Source of the DNA: Saprospiraceae bacterium
GTDB taxonomy: Bacteria > Bacteroidota > Bacteroidia > Chitinophagales > Saprospiraceae
Length of the DNA stretch: 64,000 nt
Assembly (NCBI GenBank): GCA_016718205.1
Contig: JADKEB010000012.1
Coordinates: 1 to 64,000 of the forward strand
Reading direction: 5' to 3'
Shown here: one piece after another, positions 1 through 11,731 of the stretch
How positions within the stretch are numbered: position 1 is the first letter of the stretch
How the letters are laid out: each line of letters starts with the position of its first letter
Program-made: the position numbers and the translations under genes
Notes under the pieces: generated by a model
The model's input: the letters and a program-made list of their open reading frames with translations, nothing else
Databases searched by the model: none
What the model was told of the DNA's origin: nothing

Positions 1-290
1 AAAAACCGGGAGTGGATATGGTATGTACACCACAACATCAGGAGCCTACAAAGCCCGTTGGAGGGTTCAACACCACAAAATCATAGTCAATGAATTTGCA
101 CATCGTGAACACTGGCTCAATGGTGTAAAAGTGCTCGAATTTAAGGCATGGACACCCGACTGGGAAAAAGAAAGGCCGAAAGCAAGTGAAAAGAATATCC
201 CAATACGGCTACAATGAAATCAGGCAAAATATGTCTTCAGGACCACGGCAGGTATTTCAGTTCAAAAATGTAGAGGTCCATAATTACAAT
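1..290 (+). pseudogene. DUF1080 (3-keto-disaccharide hydrolase-like) C-terminal fragment, frameshifted
   Basis: The fragment has the signature of the C-terminal half of a DUF1080 (3-keto-disaccharide hydrolase, concanavalin-like) domain. It contains a stretch reading EHWLNGVKVLEF, then a segment reading SGKICLQDHG, then FKNVEV, which is the usual order at the end of this domain. These pieces lie in three different frames, so at least two frameshifts separate them. The N-terminal part lies outside the window. DUF1080 proteins are usually secreted and commonly sit beside DUF1501, planctomycete-type cytochrome and TIM-barrel isomerase genes, all of which follow further on. The breaks may be sequence errors rather than decay. 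Confidence 0.7.
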
Positions 291-399
291 AGTATCTTAG
301 GGCTTTTGCTTTTGGCTTTCTCATCAAATTTCAGAGAAATGCTATTTAATACCTTTGGGGCTTCAAGGTAGTTTAAATTACATGGTTGGCTTGAGTTGA

Positions 400-620
400 T
401 GAAAGTTTCTGGACAAGATGACAGATATTATCAAATCAAACGAGAATTGAGTAAAATACTTTTACTCAATAAAGAGGAACACTAAACTACTCGCAACACG
501 AATCATAATCGTCGGCTAAACGTAAAAACGATGCAGTACGGCGAAAAATATAACGCTGGATAAAATTAGATTTTGCCACTTGGAGCGGAAATGATAAAAG
601 TTTAAGCTGCCTCTTATATA
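400..620 (+). repeat. Dispersed palindrome-mosaic repeat, copy 1
   Basis: This stretch matches the reverse complement of 39,246-39,507 and shares its distal half with 52,102-52,473. Shared blocks are the GGACAAGATGAC start, a hairpin at 446-470 (11-bp arms ATTGAGTAAAA), the block CGGCGAAAAATATAACG near 540, and the end block ATGATAAAAGTTTAA. There is no coding gene in 372-811. Confidence 0.75.
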
Positions 621-811
621 CTCAAACCTTTGCCTAAGCCCTTTATGGTTCCAGGTAATCCTCGCATGTATCTTCTGACGCTCCCAGTTCTTTTCGGGCG
701 GCTGGAGGCTGTTTTTTAAGCTCATTGCTCCTGACCTGTTAACTTTGTATATTTTCCTTTACTTTGGATCAAAAGAAGTTCCTTCAAATGAGATACTAGA
801 AAATCCAAACA

Positions 812-1162
812 TCAAACTTGCATCAGCCTTGCTCTGATACACATTTGTTGGGAGCTAGAAGAGAAGAGAGAAGAAGAAAGAAGAAAAAGCGAACTGAATT
901 CAGGTCTGTCATTACATATGAAGAAATAAACTCCTTCGGTCAAAATGTGTTCTGTTAGAAGGCTGCTCGATTTTATATTTATAATAAATGTCTGACCTTG
1001 AAACACTGCTGTGACGATTCCTGAGACATCCTCTTGGGTGAAAAATCTTCCAGAGGTGGCTCTACCATCACCCAACAACTTGTAAACAACTATATCCCCG
1101 ACCTTCGGAGAGTAAAAACTAAAATTTTCTATAGCGAAAGGCTTTTCTATTGGTAAAATCAA
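812..1162 (-). CDS. Hypothetical protein, 116 aa
   Basis: An open frame of 116 codons with plausible amino-acid composition, especially residues 17-90 (a segment beginning PKVGDIVVYKLLGDG that reads like a small beta-rich domain). The last 25 residues are serine- and leucine-rich and look non-coding, so the true end may be lost to a frameshift. No family was recognised. It lies between a dispersed repeat and the broken penicillin-binding protein gene on the other strand, whose readable part begins almost at this frame's start codon. It may be spurious. Confidence 0.3.
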   Translation of the reverse strand: MILPIEKPFAIENFSFYSPKVGDIVVYKLLGDGRATSGRFFTQEDVSGIVTAVFQGQTFIINIKSSSLLTEHILTEGVYFFICNDRPEFSSLFLLSSSLFSSSSQQMCIRARLMQV

Positions 1163-3010
1163 AAATTAAAGTGGATTATCGCATTGAGCTTACAAGAAAA
1201 ATGTCTTCGAAGAAGGAGCGATATTCACGGTATGTGTACTCTCTTGGTTTGAATTTATCAACGGGCTCATGGTATTGATATTCTAACTGACCTATTTTGG
1301 AAAGGTCAAAGCTGATTTGACTATGGATGAAGCAGCCACTTTAGGTGGGAATGCTTTAGAAAAATCCCAGCCTGTACAATCCTGTAAGATTTGAATTAGT
1401 ACAAAAAGAAGAAATGAAGTACTTACAAATTGGAAGAACAGGAAGCTAATCTATCACTTTCTGACGTTAAAAAACTAAATAAAATCTATCCGCTTTTAAG
1501 CGTTAGCAAGAAAACTATATGACACTATTATTCATATTTTAAGAACTCATAGAATATATAATTGAATCTGATCAAAGAAAATAATCTGAAAAAATCAGAC
1601 AATCGCTATTCCGACATTTTACAATGATGGACTTTGACCCTTGAATCCTTACACATATGGACTTCAAAATGTGCCTGAAGAAAGCCACAATGGAACACAT
1701 GGCATGGATTCAAAAATGGTGGGGATACGACTGGAAACATCGTGATCCATGGACATTCATGGCTGGAGAAGATGAAAAAATGATGAGAATGGCTTCATTG
1801 GAGGAAAAAGCCAAAGCTTCACAAAGATACAGCTTCCTGAAAAAGAAGCATCTCCATTCAGTGATGATTGAATCTGGCGAATTTTTTACCGAAGAAGAGT
1901 TAAAGTATCTGAAAGATCAAAAAAATATTAAAAACAGTAATTTACAGATCGATGCCGAAAGGCAAAAATATTCGAAGACATTAAACAGCAAGCTGATAAA
2001 ATTAGCAAACGCCTTGTGCCTTCGGCGAAGCATAAAGGAACAATGATTCATTTAAAATAAAATTTTAAATACCAACAAGGTCAAGATTGATGTTATACCA
2101 TGGACTCGGTCAGATATCATGCCCGACTTCTTCCAGACAAGTTTGATAGCAATGGATCTGTAACAAATCCTCACGTCCCGTGCTGGAATAGGACTGGGCC
2201 CAACGCTATTTTTAAATACCAGTCACCTTCTGAAAGGGTCTGTGGGTTCATTTGACCATTTTTGCAGCCACCATCCCAAATAAACAAAAAGTATCATTCC
2301 TAACTCTAAGGAATAAAGGATATTCTTTCTCTACCATTTACTATTTCAAAGTGATTTTAAATAAATTACAAAACTTAGAAAATACACTTCAAGTCAATAC
2401 TACGCTCCTTTAATCTCTTTATTTCCTTGTATTCCAACTCCATTGCGGTAAAATTACTCAATTGGTTCGATCAAAACTAACCTGCATTGATTATTGGATA
2501 AAATGGGAATTGATAAAAATGAAATACTGTCAAATGGCAGACTTGCCGTGCCACAGTTGCCTTCTATCAGCCTTGGTGCAGTAGATATCACGTTGTGTGC
2601 CGCAGCGTGTGCAACATGCGCAATAATAGGTTTTTACACAGCAATATGGTAAAAATTGTTAAAATAAAACCGACGTCATCCTATACGAGGCAAGAAAAAT
2701 AGCAACGACCGATTAACTGTGCAATGCTGTCATGCTCGTCAATGATAATGTGGTCGGGACAATTCAGGTATGCACTGAAGAGATCCCAAAGCGGCGGCCC
2801 GCCGATACCTGGCGATCAATCAGATGGTGGTTGGTTTGTGGGATTGACTACAAATCTGGTGGCGAAAAATTGGACGGGCTGGCGATGACAAATGATCAGA
2901 TATATTTGAAGATGTTGGACGTGAGGATACTTTACAGCAAGACCTGTTTGCAGAAAATTTTATCAAAAAACTGGAAAAAAATAAATCAGGCCCATCATCA
3001 ATCCTTCTAA
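1150..3010 (+). pseudogene. Class A penicillin-binding protein (PBP1A-like), 5'-truncated and multiply frameshifted
   Basis: Reading across frames recovers the order of a class A PBP. First comes the end of the glycosyltransferase domain (KMSSKKE, then DLTMDEAATL followed by NPSLYNPVRF in a shifted frame). Next is the linker typical of Bacteroidota PBP1A (WKHRDPW near 1,740). The transpeptidase domain follows, with MDSVRYHARLL near 2,100, PSISLGAVDITL near 2,570, and SDGWFVGLT with a tryptophan-glycine pair near 2,830-2,880. The protein would polymerise and cross-link peptidoglycan at the inner membrane. The start of the glycosyltransferase domain is missing and at least eight frame changes are needed. 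Whether this is decay or poor sequence is unclear. Confidence 0.7.
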
Positions 3011-3159
3011 CCAAAGTTTCGCTGCCTAGGGGTTTTAAAGCCTTGACAAATTGCCAAAAAAATAAAAACAGAGCTTCTTCCTGAGTTTTAAAAAACCTAA
3101 AAAATTGTCAGGAAGACGGCATCAGATCGATCCAAAATAGTAAGCGATAGTCTACTGCT

Positions 3160-4760
3160 GAATTGAACAAACTACAGATGTACTATTCCATGTTTCCCTA
3201 TGATACTCACTTCTATCTTTGGTAAAGGATGGCAAATGATTTTTTCATTGATGGCCAAAGATAAAAAGACGCCCTCAATCGCTTCGGGATGCGGATGATA
3301 GAAAGAAATATTTTTTAGCTCGCACTGATACTCCATCCTGTCACATGGATGAAAGAAGGCGAATAGAGACTAAATCCAACAAGAAATGGGACAATATCCA
3401 CTTCAGAGGTACTACGGTAGTGTCCTGTTCCATTTCGAAGACTTCCATCTGTAGTGAGTCGTTCACCCGAAGATATTTGCCTAGGTCTGATTGATAATTT
3501 TTAAGGATGACACTACCTTTTTTCGATATCCGGAGATTTGTGGCCAGCGGGTGATAGTGAAACTGAAATCTGATCGTGCAGATCTAAACCGTGTCTGCTT
3601 CGCTTTGAGGTTGTATTTTCTTCATCTTTGGCGAATCTGGAGGTCTTGCTGATTGCCAAAGGTTGATAGGTGCATTTTTGTACTGAGGAGATGTCGTCCG
3701 CCGATTGGGGGCTTTACTCCCAGTTTTTCTTCCGGCGTCTACAGGATAGATCAAAATCCAGAACAAGTATATACTATGGTCGATTAGCAATGACATGATA
3801 TCGTTTAAGTGCCTTTTACGATTTGTGCTTTACCTTGAAGAATTCAAACGGTTCGATATTTTCATCCTCCCTACGAGGTGATATCCTACATCCATATGAG
3901 CCACATATCTGGTAAGGCCAAACATTTCCAATGGTTTTTCGATGATCTTTTCTGACACCAGATTTGGTTTCTCATATACAGTGCTCCATCTCTGGTCGGT
4001 CCTTTCCAAAAACTGCTGGATACTGTACAGGCCCTACATCAGGATCTTCCTACCTGATCCATTTGTCCTGCGTAATAACGTAAATAGTTTTGCCTCAAGT
4101 GATCATCGCTATCCGTCACAAAGTCTGAGAATGAACACCTATTTGAATCCTTCGGGATCGTGTCCGAGTTTTTATATTCTTCTTTATAAAGTTCTATCGG
4201 GGTTTAAAAGTGGGTTGACCACCTATGATCTTGAATATTGGCAGTCCCAGTCTGGCGCCCGATACACACTCTCCGGAATTACGCCAACAACCAGTCCAGA
4301 TTGGCAATGGCCTTTCTGCTCTGCGGAAGCCCCCTGTTTGATGATATAAAAGGTGGCCGGTGTTTGCCGAGACCACGTCAGGGTTTCGATGGTGAAAGTG
4401 ATTTTGAGTAATAAATCCAGTTTCTTCAAAAGGCTTCCGTAATCTTTCAGATCTGCTTAAAATAATGGGTACGATTCTATGAAACTACCTCTGCCTGCGT
4501 TGGCTTCCAGCTCTTCCATCAGACAGCAGAGTCACGGTGGCAAAATCCTGATATGCTTTGCGGATCCGGCAAACCAGGACCGTAACCCGCTCTCAAAGTT
4601 TGATACGCTTGGTTACAGGCGATAGTGCTGCCGGGATGTTTCCGGTGATGAAACCAAATAATCAGCCCTGTAATCATTCTGCTATTGCGAGTGCGTCTAT
4701 GCACAGATTGTCCTTAAGGATGACTTGCTCTGTTATCTCATTGTGAGGGCTTTTGAGATG
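3160..4760 (-). pseudogene. Unrecognised broken gene, several coding-like segments
   Basis: On the minus strand, runs of plausible protein appear in alternating frames. They include LMEELEANAGRGSFIES near 4,500, a lysine/glutamate-rich run (LYKEEYKNSD) near 4,170, and EKIIEKPLEMFGLTRYVAHM near 3,930. Further on are a segment containing SPQYKNAPINLWQS near 3,680 and then KYLRVNDSLQMEVFEMEQD near 3,450. The fourth segment resembles the small FN3-like domain found at the end of beta-hexosaminidases and other surface glycosidases, but this is weak. I cannot name the family. It is probably one secreted protein gene read through many indels. Confidence 0.3.
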
Positions 4761-4980
4761 TAGGTTGAAATTTTTGCGACTTCTGATCAAAGTAAATCAC
4801 CAAACAATACTTAAATATACCTGTTTCTAACATATTAAAATGTCTTTATTGATATATAAGTAAAATGGAACAGGATAAGTTGAAATTACCTGCATAGAGC
4901 CAGAATGGAAAATGATGGCATTTGAAAATACACTTGTTTAAGAAATTATTTAGATTTACAACTTCAATCAATAATGTGTC

Positions 4981-7557
4981 TTGAGCAAACCATTTGTCTA
5001 TATTGCTTTCACACTGATTACCATCACTGTAATCGGTCCTCAACCACTGTACTCTGTGGACAGACAGGGTGATTATTCAGGTCAAACCAATACTCAACAA
5101 AAATTGCCTTGTCATGGTGGTGTAAAAAACAAGGAGGTTTTAGTTTTGCTGCTTTTTCGGGGGAAAGGAAGCCGCTACGACCTGTAAATCAGGAAAATAC
5201 GCCATCGTACCCGGAAGTAGCAGAAAGTGAAATGATCGCCAGAATCAATCATCACGATCACGATGAAGCGCATGCCACACCGCTGAATCGCAAAGACGAG
5301 ATAAGAAAGCTACTGACCCCGTGGATCCGATGGAAGGAGCTGTGTGCGACGAGAACTGCTGTCAGATGTTGCTGTAAAACCACAGATTCTGACATAAATA
5401 ATAATTCAGTTCAAAATGATATAGATAAATTTGTTCTGCGCGACTACAACTCAATAATATCCATCTTAAAACCAAGTAATGCTTTACACTTTAGAGCTGC
5501 ATTGGACGTCACGGAGTTCACCTGCAATTAAAGGGCCATCATTAAAACAAAATTATTCCAATATTGTGCTCTAGATGCTTTACTGGCTTCAAATGCTTAT
5601 GGTGAAAAGTGGGCTTCCCATGGTTGGACATCGCCAGACATCTTGAATGCTAAAGGATATTCGAAAGGGATGGTCACAGAGATATCTGGAGGTACAGGGG
5701 ACTGGTTGATCAGGGCATTTAATGAAGACAAACCTTACGATCGGTTCATCCCTGAACTTAAGCTAGCTGGAGAGACCTGCTCGAAAATCCATCAGAAGAC
5801 CAATACATCGCCACGGCTTTTCACAGAAATACTATGACCAATGATGAAGGTGGCACTGACAATGAAGAGTTCGAGGTCGCGCTGCCAATGAATCCGTGTC
5901 CACTACCACCAGGGAAAGGTTGATGAGTACTACTTTGCTTGTGTGCAATGTCACTAGTAGCCTCCTGCACCAACCCATTCAGGCATGAGGTATTTTCAGT
6001 TTATGTCTTTTTTAACAATACACGGGATGAGGATACTTATCATGACTTTCCTGATATACAAGCACCACAATCCCTGAACAGCTCGATAAACTGTATTTTG
6101 AAAGGACCTTACTGCCAAAGTGGATAGGGAATACAAAAGGAATTGATCTTATTTATCAAAACACTCCAACTATCCATGAGTTCATTTGCATGCAAAGATT
6201 TTGTGAGATGTGAGCTAGAAGTGACACCAAGTTTTTCAGCTATAAGGGAGCCAATGCCTATGCCACTCTCCCAAAAGCTCACACTTGGTGGAAAACTGAA
6301 CTGATTTTCCAGACTGCTTGATCATCCAATATTATGGTGGTGAATTTGTCATTCGACTGGATCATACTCACGACATAGTATTACTAGGCCGATGGCAACC
6401 ATAAACCTGAAAATGGGTATTGGTTCAATGTTACAATACCTATAATCCCAGTACAAGAGCGTCACAATCTTTTGTTTGAATACAAAATAAAGCTCACCAA
6501 TCCTGATGAATACGGTATCCGATTCGTTGGTTTTATTTTACAAGGATTGCCTTCGCCATCACATCACCATCAGATTCTTTACAAAAAGTATTTACCTTGA
6601 ATTGGCCAATCCATCTGTAGCACTCCTGTCATGGTAAGCCAACTGCAGAGGAAAAACCACTTGTTCGAACGAGGGTTCTTGGTTGTCAAAGAAGTAAGGA
6701 AGTACAACCCGGAACACCCCAAATTTTGAATCCTTTTCTACGCCCTAAAGCCGCGGGGACTCTTTAATGGATGACCGAATGTCAACAATCCTTTTTAGTC
6801 TCAGAACGATTAACTCAATAAAGTATGGGAGCAGCTATTTGGCACAGGATTGGTAGAAACATTGGAAAACATAGGTTCTCAAGGTGCAATTCCATCCAAT
6901 CGGGCCCTTCTGGATTGCCTTTCATAGCAACTCGTGCACGAGTATAAATGGAAATATTAAAGACTCATCAGAAGTCGTATCTTCTGCCGCTTATCAGCAG
7001 TCTTCGAATCGCAAGAGCTTCGGAGAGAAGATCCTTTCAATCGTTTTTACTTGCGGGGTCCACGCATCCGCTTGAGTGCCGGAGCAGAGTCAGAGATCAG
7101 GCGCTGATGGTCTCCGGTGCATTAAATGATACGATGCGGACCTGTGATGCCTTTTCCAACCCAGAAATTTTTGCGTGGATGATCTCCTTAGTAATCGTGC
7201 CACTTGGAATATCCTTATTACCCAAACAGGTATCCTCTTAGGCCATTTATACCTAGGAAACGTACCAGCCCATATCCGAGTGTGGCTTTCGATGGTGCGG
7301 CCAGAGGTATGTTTGTCAAGGCGTATCCGCACGGGCTCTCCCGCTGAGCTTTGGTCATGTCAATGATAGTCCTTCTTATATGGACCTGTCGGGCAAATTT
7401 GCAGTTCGTGTGATCAAAATTTTACAAGGAGATAATCTGATGCTAAAATTTCCTATACTTATCATCTGCCACTAACCGGGACATTAAGTCCTGAAAGGCT
7501 CATTGCCCTAAAAAATTATGTTCTGGAAGCCACTAGCATCCAAGGCAGATCGATTTG
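4981..7557 (+). pseudogene. PSCyt1-DUF1549-DUF1553 (planctomycete-type cytochrome) protein, heavily frameshifted
   Basis: The full domain order survives across changing frames. There is a signal-peptide-like start (MSKPFVYIAFTLITITVIG). A PSCyt1 haem domain remnant follows (SGKYAIVPG, then ESEMIARI, near 5,150-5,350). The DUF1549 domain is marked by DKFVL near 5,430, then LLASNAYGEKWASH, WLIRAFNEDKPYDRF and TMTNDEGGTDNEEF. The DUF1553 domain is marked by FERGFLVVKE near 6,670, WEQLFGTGLVET near 6,830, VRDQALMVSGAL near 7,090, FDGAARGM near 7,290 and LSPERLIALKNYVLEA near 7,490. Such proteins are exported, probably bind haem and are linked to degradation of complex carbohydrates. The next gene is DUF1501, its usual partner. 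At least fifteen indels are needed to read it. Confidence 0.85.
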
Positions 7558-7630
7558 ACTTGTTTGATGGGCGAAAACAGAAGGGTACAATGATGTTGAA
7601 TTTTTACTATATGTTAGTTTTGTAATACTA

Positions 7631-9148
7631 TGTGAATTTGGATGAAATACTAACAAAAAGCTGAGACATGAATGATAAAATAGTGAAGCCATCAATGCGC
7701 ATCTTCAGATGGAGACAAGACGCACTGTTCCGCAAAACAGAGTTTCGGGTTTGGGTGGCCTTGCGCCGGGTGCGATGATCGTCTTGCAACAACTTGCTCG
7801 GGCTTGCAAACCCATCGGTTGTTTTCTGACCTAAAATCCATTGGCTCCTGCGTCCTCCGCACTTCGCTCCCAAAGCAGGAGTCAGTCATATATTTGCATA
7901 TAGCTGGTGCACCTTCCCAGTGTTAAGTCTTTGACTACTAAACCCGGGTGGCCAAGAATTAGATGGTCAGAGATTTGACGTCTTCAGTCATTTTTAAGGC
8001 AAAAAATTTGCATTTATCAGAGGCGTCCCCAAAATGCTGGCTTCTCCCGCTGAATTTAAAAAACACGGAAAGTGGGGCTACTATGAGTAATTATCTGCCA
8101 CATCTGTCCCACCATGCTAAATGAGATCAGTTTTCGAACTATAAGTACAGATCAATTCAATCACGCTCCCGCTTTTGGTGCTCCCATGCATACAGGATCC
8201 GCATGAATTGGGCAGGCCGGTATGGGTGCGTGTTCGGCGACCTGGTTTCCCAGGCAGTGTAAATGCTGATTTTGCCTGCGTTTATCGTATTAACATCAGA
8301 GGCAATAGTCCGGATAGGGGCAAAAGCATCTAGAAATGGATTTTGCGCTGGGTCTATCAGAGTACAATGCAGATCCACATGGACAGCCGATGGCTGTTTC
8401 TGGATGAGCCTAAAGGCCTAGAACAGGGTTGGGAGGTGTATCCATTATTGTTGTCAATGTTTTTGACAGTCGATCGAGCAGTATAGTAATTTTTATCAGG
8501 ACCTGAGATTTTGAGCAGAATCAACCAATATGCGAATGGCGTTCCAGTGAAGATTTCTGCACCAAGAGTGATAGAATATATATATAGTAAACCTCAGTAT
8601 ATTCACAATGTGTATGGGAAGGATCAATCCGGGTAAGCTACTTTTATAAGCAATGTACTGCCTTCGAAAACTTGTGGAGAACGGTGTTCGTTTTGTACAA
8701 CTTTTGACTGGGGATTAGGACACACATGGTACCGGGGCCAATGAATCAGTGGATATCAAGTCTTCCGGAATAAATGCAGGCCAACAGACCAACCATCGCC
8801 CCACTGATCCCGGATCTGAAACAAAGAGGGCTGCTCATCGAAACCATCATCGTTTGGGGTGGAGAATTCGGTCGTACCTATGGCGAGAAAATCGGGAAGG
8901 TAAGACAAATGGTTAAAGGCGGGGATCATCATGCTGAAGCATTTACTATGTGGATGGCTGGTGGCGGAATCAAAAGAGGACATACATATGGTGCTACAGA
9001 TGAATTAGGCTATTATGCTACAGAAGGCAAACTGGAAGTATTTGACACACAAGCGACTATACTGAATCGACTGGGTTTTGATCTGTGAAAACTGACGTAT
9101 GAATTTCAGGGACGGCCATTTAGATTGACAGATGTTGAAGGAAAGTGA
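7631..9148 (+). pseudogene. DUF1501 domain protein, frameshifted
   Basis: DUF1501 is a secreted sulfatase/phosphatase-fold family that is normally encoded directly after PSCyt1/DUF1553 proteins. Recognisable pieces in order are VSGLGGLALGAMI (export-signal end) near 7,740, SALRSQSRS/HFAPKA near 7,860, and DGQR near 7,960. After these come KPQYIHNVYGKDQ near 8,600 and LVENGVRFVQLFDWG near 8,670-8,710. The C-terminal block at 8,774-9,088 is intact, with LKQRGLL, IVWGGEFGRT, DHHAEAFTMWMAGGG and GATDELGYYA. The family ending FQGRPFRLTDVEGK then follows one frame away. The upstream half needs many frame changes, the downstream 300 bases almost none. The gene follows the broken PSD1-type gene by about 70 bases, as expected for an operon. 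Confidence 0.8.
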
Positions 9149-9295
9149 TTCATGAAATACTTATAGTATGATATTTATACTCAAAAATAAATTGGTTTGC
9201 GAAAATTTCATTAACTATTTTGTTTTATTCATTTTGAGTATAATGGCGACAGAATTATTTGAAAAATAAATTCTCGTCGGTATAGACATCAGAAT

Positions 9296-9339
9296 GTGTC
9301 CATATTTAAACCCGCACTTTAAATATGGACACCTTTTTT
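9296..9339 (+). terminator. Perfect 15-bp stem-loop followed by a T run
   Basis: Arms GTGTCCATATTTAAA (9,296-9,310) and its exact reverse complement (9,318-9,332) enclose a 7-base loop and are followed by TTTTTT. It sits about 150 bases after the DUF1501 gene end, so it can end that transcript. A third related copy of the arm (CTTTAAAATTGGACA) follows at about 9,349-9,363. This suggests that the hairpin may also be the remains of insertion-sequence ends. Confidence 0.6.
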
Positions 9340-9409
9340 AAAGTATCACTTTAAAATTGGACATAAAATTTAAAGTTTGTAGAATATATGAAACACATAA
9401 AAGATATAA

Positions 9410-10289
9410 ATGAAACGCAGAACATTTTTACAATCTTCCGTGGCTGTGCCATCTGTCATTATATCCGCAGGGGATGTATTTCAGTAAAAAACCAATCTTC
9501 AGGTAAAAATATTGAATACCGACTGGGGATTTTCGGGTACAACGGAGGAGTTTTGCAAAAAAACAAAAGAAGCCGGATATGATGGTATTGAAGTTTGGTG
9601 GCCGGGGCATGAAAAATTTAAATCTTTGGCAGGTGTTTTGCAAAAATATGAACTGGAAGTAGGTTTTTTATGTGGAGGGCATGCTTCTGAATTTACAAAA
9701 CATACCGCAGAGTTTAAAGAAGCTGTAAGAAGCGGCCACATCTGCTATCAGTCAAAACCACTTTATATCAATTGCCATTCAGGTAAGATTTTTTCAGCTT
9801 TGATCAAAATGCTGCGTTGATTGAATTTACCCTGGAAAGGAAGCCAAAACCGGCATAGAAATCCTTCACGAAACCCATCGTGGCAGGATGTGTTACTCCG
9901 CACCTGTCACTAAGATGTTTTTGGATCGATATACCAAGATGAAATTGACCCTTGATATTTCTCACTGGACCAATGTACATGAATCGATGTTGGACAATCA
10001 GAAAGAGACGATAGATCAGGCACTGAATCATACCCAACATATCCACGCCAGGGTCGGTCATGAAGAAGGTCCCCAGGTCAATGACCCGAGAGCGCCCGAA
10101 TGGACAGAACACGTAGAAAAACATCTGTTATGGTGGGATAAGGTGGTGGCACGAAGAGAAAAATCAGGGTACAAACATATTTCTTTCACCACTGAATTTG
10201 GTCCGCCAAATTACTTACAAGCTTTGCCATATACCCGTCAAGCGGTAGCCAATCAATGGGATATCAACATACATATGAAAACCTGTTAA
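9410..10289 (+). pseudogene. Sugar phosphate isomerase/epimerase-like TIM-barrel protein with export signal, broken
   Basis: The gene starts with ATG at 9,410 and encodes MKRRTFLQSSVAVPS, a Tat-like or general export signal. An in-frame TAA stop follows codon 25. The same frame continues with NTDWGFSGTTEEFCKKTKEA and GYDGIEVWWPGHE, typical of the xylose-isomerase-like TIM barrel (AP endonuclease 2 family). Two frame changes at about 9,790 and 9,840 lead into the C-terminal half: ILHETHRGR, then KLTLDISHWTNVHESM and HIHARVGHEEGPQVNDP. These family members act on sugars or inositols, often in periplasmic carbohydrate pathways beside DUF1080 and DUF1501 proteins. It is followed closely by the cytochrome-type gene. 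Confidence 0.8.
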
Positions 10290-10304
10290 AAGAAGATATA
10301 CTTT

Positions 10305-11658
10305 ATGATTCAGGAAATATTTGGAAAAATCCATCCTTTGGTGGTGCATCTGCCTATAGGTATATTGGTACTCGCTATGATTTTAAAGATGTACTCGGGA
10401 TATCGATACCAACAAGAGATCAAAACTTTGATGCCTTTGCTGTTAAAAATTGCCTTTGCTGCGTGTCTTTTTGCGAGCATCACCGGATTTGTGCTTCACC
10501 TGTCAGGTGAGCCGATGATACATTGGTACACAACCATATGTATCTCGGCATAGGTCTTACTATCATGGTGGTTGGCCTATATTTTACCTTCCAACATCAA
10601 CGTCTACAGAATGTACTTTGGGTGACGACCGCTATTATATTGACCATCACAGGGCATCTGGGAGGAAGCCTTACCCATGGAGAGCATTATCTTTCACTTA
10701 CTAAGCATGAAGATATACAAAAACCCAAAATTGATATGAACCATTCGGTGGTTTTCAGTGATGTGATCCAACCGATACTGCAGGAAAATGTGTCCCTTGC
10801 CATTCAGACAAAAACAAAAAGGGTGACCTTCGCCTTGACTCATATGACCACATCATCAAAGGTGGTGAGAACGGAGCCATCATCTTAAAAGGAAATTCTG
10901 CCGAAAGCACGATGATGAAAAAATCCATTTACCGGAGTCGGATGAAGAACATATGCCTCCCAAAGGCAAACCGCAACTCAACAATGATGAAATAAAACTG
11001 ATCGTTTGGTGGATCGATAATAGTGCTGATAAAGACAAAACCATTGCTTCATTGTCTCCGGGGCCGGATATCAAGCCCATACTACTTGGCTTGAGCCAGC
11101 AAACATCTCCAAAAGAAGCACATCTTCCAAAGATCGGCCAAGCAGACCCTAAAGTAATCGAAGCACTTAAAAAATATGGCATCATTGTGCATACCGTATC
11201 CCAGGTCGACAACTATCTCACAATTGACCTCACTTATTGCAAAGATCTTACACAAAGCCAATTGAATGAACTATTGCCATTAAAGTCCCACATCATCCGA
11301 TTGAAAGCCACAAGTTGTCAGCTCATCGATGAGCTCATCCCGATTGTGAGTCAGATGGATAACCTAACGACGCTTTTTCTCGACCATTCAAATATATCAG
11401 ATACGCATCTTTCTCCACTCAATGTCTTGAAAAGACTGGAATTCATCAACCTGGCACATACATCTGTGACCAATGCCGGACTAAAACAGCTGAAAATTCC
11501 TTCACTTCAAAAAAGTCAATTTGTATGGAAGCAAAATTGATAAAAATTCATTAAGTAATATATACGATCAATTTCCTACTGTATATTTGGATTCCGGTGG
11601 TTATGTCGTGCCAATATTGGTGAGTGACACTACTGAAGCTATCAGTCAGGATAAATAA
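10305..11658 (+). pseudogene. DUF2231 membrane / planctomycete-type cytochrome c / leucine-rich repeat protein, frameshifted
   Basis: The N-terminus (IFGKIHPLVVHLPIGIL) is the DUF2231-like membrane domain, with about four hydrophobic helices up to 10,680. A cytochrome domain follows (VVFSDVIQPILQEN). Its CVPCH haem motif is restored if one T is added near 10,789. Another missing A in the run at 10,918-10,923 restores KKIHLPESDEEHMPPKGKPQL. The C-terminal part, from about 11,040, is leucine-rich repeat-like (LTTLFLDHSNISDTHLSPLN) and the frame slips again near 11,510. Proteins with this architecture accompany the DUF1501/DUF1553 genes of Bacteroidota and Planctomycetes and are thought to pass electrons at the membrane. 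At least four single-base indels interrupt it. Confidence 0.8.
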
Positions 11659-11731
11659 AAGATTTTCTTGTCCGTTATATACTCCATATCATAATTAATA
11701 TTAACTTCGTTACTAATAATAAAATATCGAT

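Noticed and set aside
8157..8378. Minus-strand open frame of 73 codons
   Set aside because: It lies opposite the recognisable DUF1501 gene and has no family features.
9410..9490. In-frame TAA in the sugar isomerase gene as a recoding site
   Set aside because: The gene has other frameshifts and the whole region is full of indels, so recoding is not needed to explain it.
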